The notes: a model not told the origin generated them from the letters alone. 64,000 nucleotides of DNA from Pseudoalteromonas flavipulchra NCIMB 2033 = ATCC BAA-314 (GCA_000814665.1 JWIH01000012.1:62001-126000); one strand, 5' to 3'. Counted from the stretch's first letter, positions 38,599 through 46,330 are shown. Program-made: numbers and translations.

Positions 38599-39227
38599 TC
38601 ATGTTGTCCAAAGCGCTCGCCAAAGGTATTACGCGGCGCTGGATAAGTTGTTTTTATTGTTACGGACATTGGCGCCGTTGTGTTCACTATTTGCACGGTT
38701 TGCCGACTATCTATGTCATTATCTTGATAAGGATGCCATACCGTTACTTGTTTCGTAGAATTCGGCAAAGTTACTAATCCATTCGCATCAGATACCAATA
38801 CTTGCTTGTCATCTGCAATGTAAATATAGCCCACCATAGAGTCGTGAATGTTACAACCTAACACCACTACACCAGCGTTTTCAAACTTAAGCGGTTGATT
38901 TGGCGTGCCAGCGTATAGCTTTAGCTCAAAAGGTTTTACCGCAGAAAACGAATAAACGTGATGACGGATATCATCGCTATTGGGAAAATTAACCAATTGT
39001 CCTTTTTGGATGGTAAGGATGAAAGGAACAAACTGTTTATTGATTTGATCCATAACCGCCACTGCTTTTGCTGCTGACTCAACAGGCTCGTCCGTCAATT
39101 CAACAACGGCGTGCTGCAAGGGCTTGCCGCTGCCATCTAGCACTGTTAATTGCCCAGCATTTGCGCAGCTTGAATCTAAAAGGAATAAAAAACAAAAACT
39201 TAGTAGGAGTAGAACAGACGTTCGCAT
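38595..39227 (-). CDS. Cupredoxin-like / methylamine-utilization-type secreted protein
   Basis: This 210-residue exported protein has a signal peptide (MRTSVLLLLSFCFLFLLDSSCANA). An Ig-like beta domain is followed by a plastocyanin-like stretch with KGQLVNFPNSDDIRHHVYSF and VVLGCNIHDSMVGYIYI, which supply the His, Cys and His (and Met) ligands typical of a type 1 copper site. Such proteins are often named methylamine utilization protein. The ATG at 39227 is preferred over a TTG eight codons upstream for the signal peptide. It heads the operon with the GGDEF-EAL, DUF3034 and globin genes. Confidence 0.82.
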   Translation of the reverse strand: MRTSVLLLLSFCFLFLLDSSCANAGQLTVLDGSGKPLQHAVVELTDEPVESAAKAVAVMDQINKQFVPFILTIQKGQLVNFPNSDDIRHHVYSFSAVKPFELKLYAGTPNQPLKFENAGVVVLGCNIHDSMVGYIYIADDKQVLVSDANGLVTLPNSTKQVTVWHPYQDNDIDSRQTVQIVNTTAPMSVTIKTTYPAPRNTFGERFGQHE

Positions 39228-39300
39228 ATCTGACTCTATTTTTTGCAACAATTAGGTTAAGTAAAAGAGACCTTGCAATGAAAAGCAAGTGAATTGAGGA

Positions 39301-39334
39301 AATTGCCCTAATAAACTTGTCTATAAGGGCAATT
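39301..39334 (-). terminator. Hairpin downstream of purC
   Basis: AATTGCCCT (39301-39309) pairs with AGGGCAATT (39326-39334) across a 16-base loop, 10 bases beyond the purC stop. The following T run on the minus strand is short. Confidence 0.55.
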
Positions 39335-39343
39335 GAAAAAGAA

Positions 39344-40444
39344 TTAATCTATTAAACCGTACTGCTTATCAAGAATATCAATAACTTCTTGGCGAGGATC
39401 AGCAGGGATCGTTAGTTCACGGCCAACGATTTTACTTGCGATCCCAACGTAAGTTTCGCTTACTGACATCATCACAGCTTCTGGCAAAAGATAATCGCGA
39501 GCAAGCGCTTCTCGCTCAGGCATGCGGTCTTTATTCAGCAGCACATCGCTATCTGGTACGTTGTTTATCAATAGCTGGCGGAAACCTTCTTTTGAGTTTT
39601 CAACAATCTTACCATCACGATAAGCAGGGCCATCCCAAATACGTGACGAGTCAGGCGTACCGACTTCATCAATGTAAATTAGGCGCTCTTGGCCGTCTTT
39701 ATCTTCAACGTAACCAAACTCAAATTTAGTATCAACAAAGATCTGATCAAGCTTCTCAAGCTCTTTACTAATTAGGGCAAAACCCTCTGTTAGCAACTGC
39801 TCGTACTTATCCACATCTGCCGCAGATTTAAAGTTGAACGCCGCAAGATTATCTTCGATGTTTTTACGAGAGATGTTTACGTCATCCACTTCTGGTACGT
39901 CTGCTAAACCTTTGATGATCCCTTTGGTTGATGGTGTGATTAAGACATTATCTAGTTTTTGATTGGCCTCTAAACCTTCTGGTAATTGCAAGCCACAAAA
40001 CTCCCTTACGCCCTTTGCGTAATCGCGCCACATGCTGCCGGTAATATATTGACGCGCAATCGCTTCAACTCTTACCGTACTGGCTTTGCGCACAATCCAA
40101 ACATAAGGATGTGGAATATCAACAATGTGATTACCTGCAAGGCCAGCTTTATCAAAAAGTGAAAACCAATGTGAAGCAACGCTGTTAAGCGCAATGCCCT
40201 TACCCGGTACACCGTTAAGACCATTTTCACCTTGCCAAATACAATCAAACGCTGAAATACGGTCTGAAATGACCATAATTGCCAGCTCTGTACCAACCGG
40301 GACTTGATAGCCTTTTTCTTCAATTAAACGTGCACTGTCGGCGTCGGTTAACCAATAAACTGAACGTACTTTACCACTGTGAACCGCACCTTTAGTGCGA
40401 ATTGGAAGATCGTCATTAACGTCTAAAACTTTGTAGCTACTCAT
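39344..40444 (-). CDS. purC: Phosphoribosylaminoimidazole-succinocarboxamide synthase PurC
   Basis: This 366-residue SAICAR synthetase belongs to the long type found in Vibrio and Pseudoalteromonas. Motifs: [14 protein letters not shown] near the N-terminus (ATP binding), [16 protein letters not shown], and [16 protein letters not shown] near residue 255-270, the second PurC signature. It converts CAIR and aspartate to SAICAR in purine synthesis. The ATG at 40444 gives the conserved start [19 protein letters not shown]; the longer frame has no ribosome site. Confidence 0.95.
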   Translation of the reverse strand: MSSYKVLDVNDDLPIRTKGAVHSGKVRSVYWLTDADSARLIEEKGYQVPVGTELAIMVISDRISAFDCIWQGENGLNGVPGKGIALNSVASHWFSLFDKAGLAGNHIVDIPHPYVWIVRKASTVRVEAIARQYITGSMWRDYAKGVREFCGLQLPEGLEANQKLDNVLITPSTKGIIKGLADVPEVDDVNISRKNIEDNLAAFNFKSAADVDKYEQLLTEGFALISKELEKLDQIFVDTKFEFGYVEDKDGQERLIYIDEVGTPDSSRIWDGPAYRDGKIVENSKEGFRQLLINNVPDSDVLLNKDRMPEREALARDYLLPEAVMMSVSETYVGIASKIVGRELTIPADPRQEVIDILDKQYGLID

Positions 40445-40632
40445 TGTTACTCCAATGACAGGATGCGCCTTGCTAAAGGGCACAAAATAATGAGGGGGTT
40501 AGGGTCGCTATAATAGTCGAGCTGAACAAAAATCACAATTTAACTTACACGCTTGTTGTTGAGCTTAACTTGGTTTTGCTTTAGTCATTCTTGTTATACC
40601 ATCACAACATTATTTGCCAGCGTTGAGGCGTT

Positions 40633-41325
40633 ATGCTTACGATATCTAAATTACAGTTTACATGGCCTAAGTCGAGCCCCCCGGTGCTAACCATACCTAA
40701 GCTACATATCGCCCGGGGTGAACACGTGTTTTTACATGGTCCAAGCGGCAGCGGTAAATCGACTTTGCTAGGACTTATTGCCGGCACCTTGGATTGCCAG
40801 CAGGGAGAAATTGAAATTGCAGGTACAAACGCGAGCGCACTGAGCCGTGGCCAACGAGATAAGTTTAGAGCCGACCATATAGGTACTATTTTTCAGAACT
40901 TTAATTTATTGCCCTATTTGTCGCCAGTTGAAAACGTTACCCTTGGCTGCGAATTTTCCAAAAAGCGCAGGCAAAACATTTCCTCACAGAATAAATCGCT
41001 TGAGCAGGAAGCCAAACTTCTGCTCTCTGATCTTGGCATAGACGAGCACACTCAGCAGCGCAGTGTCGCGGAGTTAAGTATTGGCCAACAGCAGCGCGTA
41101 GCCGCCGCTCGCGCATTTATTGGCAGGCCCGAAATCATTATTGCCGATGAGCCAACCTCAGCCCTCGATGCCGACAGCCGTGATGGCTTTATTAAATTAC
41201 TCTTTAGCCAAGCCGCGGTTTACAGTGCATCTATTCTCTTTGTCAGTCACGATAAAAGCTTAGCGCCATTATTTGATAGGCAAATAAGCTTACCTGATTT
41301 ACAACAAGGAGCACCGCTATGCTAA
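40633..41325 (+). CDS. ABC transporter ATP-binding protein (LolD/MacB-like)
   Basis: This 230-residue ATPase has Walker A GPSGSGKST (36-44), signature LSIGQQQRVAAARA, Walker B IIIADEPTSALD and switch His (FVSHD). It pairs with the downstream FtsX-type permease, which overlaps it by seven bases. LolD/MacB-type ATPases power mechanotransmission rather than classic import. The permease's His-rich loop and the DUF3299 gene suggest a metal-related role, as in the zinc-regulated zrg locus of Vibrio, but this is inference. Confidence 0.88.
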   Translation: MLTISKLQFTWPKSSPPVLTIPKLHIARGEHVFLHGPSGSGKSTLLGLIAGTLDCQQGEIEIAGTNASALSRGQRDKFRADHIGTIFQNFNLLPYLSPVENVTLGCEFSKKRRQNISSQNKSLEQEAKLLLSDLGIDEHTQQRSVAELSIGQQQRVAAARAFIGRPEIIIADEPTSALDADSRDGFIKLLFSQAAVYSASILFVSHDKSLAPLFDRQISLPDLQQGAPLC

Positions 41326-42680
41326 TCAAACTTGCGTGGAAAAGTACGCTAAACCGAAGAGCTAGCGTCGCCCTAACTCTAGTGACCATTGCAATTAGTG
41401 TTATGTTACTGCTGTCGGTTGAGCGTGTACGTCAAGACGCAAAATCCAGCTTCGCGAACACTATTTCTGGCACAGACCTGATTGTCGGCGCACGTACTGG
41501 TGATATTCAGCTATTGCTTTCAAGCGTATTTAGAATTGGTCATGCCAATAATGCCGTACAATGGCAAAGTTACGAGTATATCAAGGCACAACGCGGTGTT
41601 GCGTGGAGCATTCCCATTAGTTTAGGCGATAGCCACAAAGGCTTTGCTGTGCTGGGCACAGATGCAAGTTACTTCAGTCATTATCAATACGCTAAAAAAC
41701 AACACCTCACCTTTGCTGCTGGTCGACCATTTCACAATGGCCAAGAAGTGGTGCTTGGAGCTATGGTCGCAAAAAAGCTGGGTTATCAGCTGGGACAAAA
41801 AATCGTCATTTCTCATGGCATGGGCAATACCAGTTTCCATCATCATGATGACAATCCCTTGGTTATTTCTGGCATTTTGGCAGCCACGGGAACGCCGGTA
41901 GATAAAACGCTACATGTGCCATTAAGTGCCATCGAGAGTATGCATAGCACAGGGCACAGCAAGCCATCACGAATAGTTGCACGAAAACAAGATGCAACGC
42001 ACCATGAGCATGAGCATGAGCATGAGCATGAGCATGAGCATGAGCATGAGCATGAGCATGACAGCAAAAACAATAATGCTCTAGTTCACAACCTCGACTC
42101 CAAACCCGGTGATTTAATCGGTTCAACAAAGCAAATCACTGCATTTTTACTCGGTTTTGAGTCACCGCTCTATACCCTCCAAGTGCGCAGAAATATTAAT
42201 CAGTATAAAGGTGAGCCTTTGCTGGCAATTATGCCGGGGGTGACATTAAGAGAATTATGGGAAATGCTAGATATTGTTGAAAAAATCTTGCTTCTCATTA
42301 CCCTTGCTGTGGTGTTGATAAGCTTGCTTGGCATGTTAACTTCGTTGCTCGCCACCTTGAACCAAAGGCGTCGAGAACTTGCTATCCTACGCTCCGTTGG
42401 TGCGCGGCCTTGGCATATTTTTACACTTCTCATTAGCGAAGCGATTTTTATCACCGTGTTAGGGTGTGCTTTCGGTGTAGCGCTTTTTTATGCCTTGCTC
42501 ATTGCTGCCCAATCCGGCTTACAAAGTCAATTTGGCGTAGTCCTAAGTATCTCAGCGCTCTCAACCTATGAACTCACGCTACTAAGCGTTATTATAGGCG
42601 CAGGTACTTTGATCGGCGCCATTCCTGCCGCCCGTGCTTATTTTTACTCGCTTGCCGATGGCATGCAAATTAAAACCTAA
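41319..42680 (+). CDS. FtsX-type ABC transporter permease with His-Glu repeat
   Basis: This 453-residue permease has one N-terminal helix (about 12-31), a large periplasmic MacB-like domain (about 32-320) and three C-terminal helices (about 328-352, 375-405, 415-440) with SLLATLNQRRRELAILRSVGARPWHI, typical of FtsX/LolCE proteins. The periplasmic domain contains nine His-Glu dipeptides in a row near residues 229-246, then HD, and a further HHHDDNP-type site before it, which look like zinc or other divalent metal-binding loops. It overlaps the ATPase gene by seven bases and precedes DUF3299 by ten. Confidence 0.87.
   Translation: MLIKLAWKSTLNRRASVALTLVTIAISVMLLLSVERVRQDAKSSFANTISGTDLIVGARTGDIQLLLSSVFRIGHANNAVQWQSYEYIKAQRGVAWSIPISLGDSHKGFAVLGTDASYFSHYQYAKKQHLTFAAGRPFHNGQEVVLGAMVAKKLGYQLGQKIVISHGMGNTSFHHHDDNPLVISGILAATGTPVDKTLHVPLSAIESMHSTGHSKPSRIVARKQDATHHEHEHEHEHEHEHEHEHEHDSKNNNALVHNLDSKPGDLIGSTKQITAFLLGFESPLYTLQVRRNINQYKGEPLLAIMPGVTLRELWEMLDIVEKILLLITLAVVLISLLGMLTSLLATLNQRRRELAILRSVGARPWHIFTLLISEAIFITVLGCAFGVALFYALLIAAQSGLQSQFGVVLSISALSTYELTLLSVIIGAGTLIGAIPAARAYFYSLADGMQIKT
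42003..42056 (+). repeat. Hexanucleotide microsatellite (CATGAG)x9 inside the permease gene
   Basis: Nine exact tandem copies of CATGAG encode (His-Glu)9 followed by His-Asp. The unit is a multiple of three, so copy-number change by slippage would lengthen or shorten the His-rich loop without a frameshift. Confidence 0.95.
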
Positions 42681-42690
42681 GAGGATCAAG

Positions 42691-43197
42691 ATGCAGTTAA
42701 CCGCACGAACTCACGTTTTTTACTTCATTGCATTCATCACTGCGATGGTATTCAGTGGTATTGCAAATGCGGCACCACCTAAAGAGATATTCTGGGAAGA
42801 TTTAATTCCAAAAGGGCATGTCCAGATCAGCAATCAAGACGCAGCAAGCCATGATGGCGCCGAGCAAAATTGGGTGCAACCTGACTTAGACGCCCCAGTC
42901 GTCAAAGAGTTAGATGGTCAACTAGTCAGCTTACCCGGCTTTGTTGTACCACTTGAAGGTGACAGTGAAGTGATCACCGAATTTTTGTTGGTTCCCTACT
43001 TTGGCGCTTGTATTCACGTGCCGCCTCCGCCGCCAAATCAAATCGTTCATGTCAAAATCAAAGGCGGTGTTCCGATTGAAAGCCTATATGATGCAATCAC
43101 AGTCAGTGGCACGATTAAGGTTTCTACTTGGAAGGGCGACATCGCGCAAACAGGTTATATGATGGAAGCCAAAGGCGTCGCGCCATTTGAGCTCTAA
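42691..43197 (+). CDS. DUF3299 family periplasmic protein
   Basis: This 168-residue protein has a signal peptide (about residues 1-25, ending ANAA) and the DUF3299 pattern: EIFWEDLIP, LVSLPGFVVPLEGD, FLLVPYFGACIHVPPPPPNQIVHV. The ACIHVPPPPPNQ stretch with its Cys and His is the most conserved part and may be a metal or thiol site. It starts at the ATG after GAGGATCAAG, ten bases after the permease stop, as third gene of the ABC operon. DUF3299 genes commonly accompany such ABC pairs in marine bacteria. Function unknown. Confidence 0.85.
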   Translation: MQLTARTHVFYFIAFITAMVFSGIANAAPPKEIFWEDLIPKGHVQISNQDAASHDGAEQNWVQPDLDAPVVKELDGQLVSLPGFVVPLEGDSEVITEFLLVPYFGACIHVPPPPPNQIVHVKIKGGVPIESLYDAITVSGTIKVSTWKGDIAQTGYMMEAKGVAPFEL

Positions 43198-43214
43198 AAG
43201 TCATATAAATCACT

Positions 43215-43257
43215 AAAAAAGAGTGCCAATACTTAATTGAGCTAGATTGGCACTCTT
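43215..43257 (+). terminator. Terminator of the ABC/DUF3299 operon
   Basis: GAGTGCCAAT (43221-43230) pairs with ATTGGCACTC (43246-43255) over a 15-base loop; an A run precedes and TTACC follows. Confidence 0.7.
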
Positions 43258-43296
43258 ACCACTGCAAAACATACAATTTTATTTCTTTTATTTACC

Positions 43297-43531
43297 CTAC
43301 TCAGTGGCAGGAACACTGGCATACACCAGTTCAATGAGATTATTCATGGTTCGCGACTTTTGCATATACGCCTTTTCCATATACGCCAGCTCCTGAAGCT
43401 CAAATAAAGTACTCTCTACAAGAGAAAACCACTTAGTGGTCGTCTCAGCTATCTCAACCTCTCCGCGACTCGATTTTTTTAAGTGCTTCATAGAGAATAT
43501 TTAAGTCGTTATATTGACGTAGATAATCCAT
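43297..43531 (-). pseudogene. Small hypothetical gene interrupted at an A7 run
   Basis: On the minus strand an ATG at 43531 with a good ribosome site (GAGGGTGAT) opens the frame MDYLRQYNDLNILYEALKK, which meets a stop 25 codons on (43454-43456). The neighbouring frame continues without a stop to 43297 (SSRGEVEIAETTTKWFSLVE and onward, rich in Leu/Glu, predicted helical). The frames join at a run of seven A (complement of 43474-43480). With six A the product would be about 77 residues. This may be a decayed gene, a phase-variable tract or a sequencing error. The downstream ORF alone has no ribosome site. Family not recognised. Confidence 0.45.
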
Positions 43532-43803
43532 ATCACCCTCAGTCAGTTGTTACCCTTGTTTCATTTCACACTACAGTAACAAAAGCCTCGCTAAAAAATC
43601 TTGTCGAACCAACTTTTCTATTAAAATGATGAAAATAAAGTAAAAAGTATACGTAGGTTCTTGAGCGATATATCCATAATTGACTGATTAAATTTCCTCT
43701 TGCAGAAACATTTTTATTGATTACAATTACAAGTTAACAAAGATTACACATAAAAATAACTTCGATAGAGTGAACATACTCTCCCATACAAGAAAGGATT
43801 AAA

Positions 43804-44103
43804 TTGGTGGGCAATCCCAATTTTAAATATAACGGTGATGACCTCAGAAGAATGCGCCTTGCTGCCCAAAAAACCACGCAGCAAATGGCCGATCTTGTTG
43901 GTATTAGCCGCCAAACCTACGAAAACTATGAAAATGGTGTAAGCCGTATACCTTGGGATCACTTTCAGGTTTGGTGTAGGTACTGTGATATTGACCTTTC
44001 TCCCATTATTAAACAGTTTCAAGCGCTACGGAGCTTAATTAGTGATACACAATTAAGACGCAAAAGCCCAACCCCTCCTGATGCAAAGAAAGTGGAAGAG
44101 TAA
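43804..44103 (+). CDS. XRE-type helix-turn-helix regulator
   Basis: This 99-residue protein has a Cro/CI helix-turn-helix at residues about 11-40 (LRRMRLAAQKTTQQMADLVG then ISRQTYENYENGVSRIPWDH). AAGGA precedes a TTG (43804) by six bases and a GTG (43807) by nine; no ATG is available, so a non-ATG start is used. The following text, HFQVWCRYCDIDLSPIIKQF, resembles small phage-type regulators, but no phage genes are near. It lies 45 bases upstream of two peptide genes on the same strand and is a plausible regulator of them. Confidence 0.72.
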   Translation: MVGNPNFKYNGDDLRRMRLAAQKTTQQMADLVGISRQTYENYENGVSRIPWDHFQVWCRYCDIDLSPIIKQFQALRSLISDTQLRRKSPTPPDAKKVEE

Positions 44104-44148
44104 GTAGTCATGTTTTCAGTTGATTTGAGCTGCAAAAGGATAAAAATA

Positions 44149-44322
44149 ATGAAATTTTTAATGCAAAAAAGACTTCAGAAGGTAATAAAAATCAAAAAGT
44201 TACCAATATACAGTGTAAAGTCCATTAAAGGTGGCAGCCTAGGAGTGGTTAAACATGACCCTCGAACTTTCTCTATAGCTTCCCATGGTGGAACTGTAAT
44301 AGAGCCGAAACTAGGCACATAA
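44149..44322 (+). CDS. GG-motif peptide A, 57 aa
   Basis: The start at 44149 follows AAAGGATAAAAATA; the longer frame from 44110 has no ribosome site. Residues 1-29 form a basic leader-like segment ending IKGG, and residues 30-57 run SLGVVKHDPRTFSIASHGG and end EPKLGT. The Gly-Gly at 28-29 and the following SLGVxKxDPR at 30-39 occur at exactly the same positions in the next gene, so the two are homologous. This looks like a precursor cleaved after GG, as for bacteriocin or signalling peptides exported by C39-type ABC transporters, although none is present in the window. Confidence 0.65.
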   Translation: MKFLMQKRLQKVIKIKKLPIYSVKSIKGGSLGVVKHDPRTFSIASHGGTVIEPKLGT

Positions 44323-44416
44323 ATTACTTTAACTTTACAAAATATTCTCAATAGGTGAGTTTCAGAGTACAGTATAAATGACTTTAACCACTGCAAAAAC
44401 CTATAAGGAATAGAAT

Positions 44417-44596
44417 ATGATATATGTAAATCAGAAAGGTATGACAAAGACAATGAAAGTAAGAGCACTATCAAAGGCTGAAAATGAACGAGTTCGTGGC
44501 GGCAGTCTAGGTGTGATCAAGGATGATCCTAGAGGTTCATCAGTGTCTTCCTCTGATATTAATTTTCTACCTTCAGGATCAAGGAAAGTTAAATGA
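44417..44596 (+). CDS. GG-motif peptide B, 59 aa
   Basis: The ATG follows AAGGAATAGAAT. Residues 1-29 end ERVRGG, and the tail starts SLGVIKDDPRGSS, homologous to peptide A; the last residues (FLPSGSRKVK) differ. The stop overlaps the start of the membrane protein gene (ATGA), so peptide and membrane protein are translated as a pair, as in the locus at 21.5 kb. No Cys, so disulfide or thioether bridges are excluded. The gene was too short for ordinary ORF cut-offs but is well supported by its homologue and its coupling. Confidence 0.65.
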   Translation: MIYVNQKGMTKTMKVRALSKAENERVRGGSLGVIKDDPRGSSVSSSDINFLPSGSRKVK

Positions 44597-45279
44597 TTAA
44601 AACTTGGCACTTTGCCTTGTTAGCAGTAGTAACATGGTTCCTTATTTCACATATTCAAATTAGCTTTGAAGAATATGCATATGTTTATATCATTGTTACT
44701 ACATTAGTATTTTCATTCTTTTTCAAAGCACAAGAGAATATCAAGCATATCTCCATGGGCTTGGTGTTAGTTATTTCTTTTGAGTTCTTCTCATATTCGT
44801 TGATCACCGAAAGGTTTTTCCCAGAAAGGCCTGCTTATTTTGTAAACTCTTTGATATTTTTACTACACTTTTTCACTGACCTAATGCTATTTTCCTACTT
44901 TAAAAATAGAACTAGACTATCCATGCTCTTTATAAACAGATTCTTGCCTGAGAAGCGAGAGTTCATTTATATGACTCATGCAGATATTCTGTTGGTCGGT
45001 ATTTATTTCCTTTTCATGATCGTAGATATTAGCGCATTCATTGAAAACTTAATTCGCAATATGGACTATATATTTGGTATTGCAGAGGAAACTGCTAAGC
45101 CATTTTGGAGTTGGAATTGGGTATATCAAAGTTATCCGTACGCTAAAGCAATTTTGCTTGCAGCAGTTGTTACAGTACTCCTAGCAACAGTTTACGTTGA
45201 ACGTTTTCGTCCTGCGCCAATTAAAGAAAGTGAAGAAGACTCAACGCTTAAAAAATCCGAGCCACAGCATAGGTCATAG
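44593..45279 (+). CDS. Multi-pass membrane protein, 228 aa, coupled to peptide B
   Basis: I recognise no named family. Hydrophobic segments lie at about residues 4-20, 29-46, 54-72, 82-102, 130-150 and 185-203; the C-terminus is charged (KESEEDSTLKKSEPQHRS) and probably cytoplasmic. Layout and some residues (LLHFFTDLMLFSYFKNR; VGIYFLFMIVDIS) resemble the two membrane proteins at 20.4-21.5 kb. It overlaps peptide B by four bases. Its TAG stop is the loop of a 12-bp terminator hairpin. It may export, sense, or give immunity to the peptides; none of this is shown. Confidence 0.62.
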   Translation: MIKTWHFALLAVVTWFLISHIQISFEEYAYVYIIVTTLVFSFFFKAQENIKHISMGLVLVISFEFFSYSLITERFFPERPAYFVNSLIFLLHFFTDLMLFSYFKNRTRLSMLFINRFLPEKREFIYMTHADILLVGIYFLFMIVDISAFIENLIRNMDYIFGIAEETAKPFWSWNWVYQSYPYAKAILLAAVVTVLLATVYVERFRPAPIKESEEDSTLKKSEPQHRS

Positions 45280-45295
45280 TGACCTATGCTGCTTT
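45265..45295 (+). terminator. Terminator enclosing the stop codon of the membrane protein gene
   Basis: CAGCATAGGTCA (45265-45276) pairs perfectly with TGACCTATGCTG (45280-45291); the three-base loop is the TAG stop codon itself, and CTTTT follows. Because the stem covers the last codons, terminating or translating ribosomes would affect its folding. Confidence 0.85.
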
Positions 45296-45323
45296 TACCC
45301 TAAATCAATTGAAGGAATAAACG

Positions 45324-45548
45324 ATGGATTTAAAACTGAACAAAAAGCAATTGAAGTCATTAGCAGGTAGTAAGCTAATTTTGGATAACAACAAGACCCG
45401 TGAGATTGGTGGTGGTTGTTCCTACTATTGTAGTCGCGACTTAAACTGTGACACCGATGGCCCAACGATGGCCTGCCCATCTAAGGAGTTAGCGTGTGTT
45501 CCTGAGCCAAATACATTACATTGTGATTGCCCAACCAATATGTGCTAG
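45324..45548 (+). CDS. Cys-rich GG-leader peptide, 74 aa (candidate RiPP precursor)
   Basis: An AAGGAATAAACG site precedes the ATG. The leader-like part MDLKLNKKQLKSLAGSKLIL resembles the KLNKKxLKxL starts of natural-product precursors with double-glycine leaders, and EIGGG at 27-31 would be the cleavage site. The remaining 43 residues hold eight Cys (CSYYC, NCDTD, MACPS, LACVP, LHCDC, NMC) with several Thr, Asp and Pro. An even number of Cys fits disulfides; Ser/Thr with Cys would also permit thioethers. No LanB/LanM or other modification gene is adjacent. Bacteriocin-like nature is inference. Confidence 0.65.
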   Translation: MDLKLNKKQLKSLAGSKLILDNNKTREIGGGCSYYCSRDLNCDTDGPTMACPSKELACVPEPNTLHCDCPTNMC

Positions 45549-45558
45549 TCACTAACCT

Positions 45559-45580
45559 GTCGCGATATAATGTCGCGACA
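45559..45580. terminator. Hairpin after the Cys-rich peptide gene
   Basis: TGTCGCGA (45559-45566) and TCGCGACA (45573-45580) form an 8-bp stem between the convergent peptide and heme oxygenase genes. No T run follows. Confidence 0.5.
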
Positions 45581-45619
45581 ACAACCCTGTTATTCTCCGT
45601 TCAACTTATACCAATTGTA

Positions 45620-46210
45620 TTAAGCATAGACCTCTGCTTGATACTGCTGAAAACGCATAAAGGCCTGACGAGCGCCGGTGATCAATGCATCTTCTTGCGT
45701 ACTAGTTAACTCAACCGTATCGATAAATTGAATTAAATGACGCCACGCACTGCCGCGCCCGGAACCTGGGCCTGCTAAGTAACGCGCACCATGCTCACCT
45801 GTGACAGGCAAACGCGCCTGCACTTGACGCCCAAGCATTGCGGCCCCGACCTTAGAGCCTTCAACGACATAAAGCGCCCCCAAAGCAGTCGCAAACTCGG
45901 TTGAAGTTGTGATAAACGGCGACAAAGACGGCACAGGTAATGTGTGCTGTAAGTCAGCAAAGTCCTGCTCCAACAACCCAAGCCGTCGGCGCGATTTGAG
46001 ATCGTCAATATGCATAGAGAGTTCACGGTGATCATATAATGCAGCGACATCGTTAAGAAACAGGTACTGAAGAGTCAAAAACTGGAGATAACGCTCAATG
46101 CTGGAAAACGGGTCTTTTGCCATAATGCTGCTATCTATACGGTCATGAAGATCAGCAGTACTTGTTTTTAATTTCAATGCACGGCTAGTAAGTGCGCTTG
46201 CTGCGGTCAT
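45620..46210 (-). CDS. Biliverdin-producing heme oxygenase (BphO/HemO-like)
   Basis: This 196-residue all-helical protein begins LKLKTSTADLHDRIDSSIM, where the His is the expected proximal heme ligand, and has ALGALYVVEGSKVGAAMLGRQ, the distal-helix Gly-rich segment of bacterial heme oxygenases. It would open heme to biliverdin, CO and iron, for iron supply or for a bilin photoreceptor. No bacteriophytochrome or heme-uptake gene is adjacent. It is monocistronic. Confidence in family is good; the physiological role is open. Confidence 0.8.
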   Translation of the reverse strand: MTAASALTSRALKLKTSTADLHDRIDSSIMAKDPFSSIERYLQFLTLQYLFLNDVAALYDHRELSMHIDDLKSRRRLGLLEQDFADLQHTLPVPSLSPFITTSTEFATALGALYVVEGSKVGAAMLGRQVQARLPVTGEHGARYLAGPGSGRGSAWRHLIQFIDTVELTSTQEDALITGARQAFMRFQQYQAEVYA

Positions 46211-46266
46211 GGGACTTCCTGTAATGTAATGCGAGGGGAAAATGAATGGACTGTGTTGGCTTTATG

Positions 46267-46297
46267 AAAAGCCGCTCCAGCGATTGACACTGGAGCG
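46267..46297 (-). terminator. Rho-independent terminator of spoT-ridA
   Basis: CGCTCCAG (46273-46280) pairs with CTGGAGCG (46290-46297); on the minus strand GGCTTTTC follows the stem. Confidence 0.8.
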
Positions 46298-46330
46298 AAG
46301 AGATATATCTAACTATTAGTTAACCTGAGG

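Noticed and set aside
40587..40612. Possible zinc-regulator (Zur) box before the ABC operon, TTGTTATACCATCACAACA
   Set aside because: The half-sites are spaced too far apart and match the TGTTATAnTATAACA pattern poorly.
41843..42129. Antisense open frames with Cys-Ser and His-Ala repeats
   Set aside because: They are the complement of the CATGAG microsatellite inside the permease gene and have no start signals.
43804..45548. Remnant prophage, because of the phage-type XRE regulator
   Set aside because: No integrase, replication, structural or lysis gene is present; the neighbours are peptide and membrane-protein genes.
45601..45625. TATACCAATT motif recurring at about 45607, 49001 and (inverted) 29120
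   Set aside because: Only about 10 bases are shared and flanks differ; too short to call a repeat element from this window alone.
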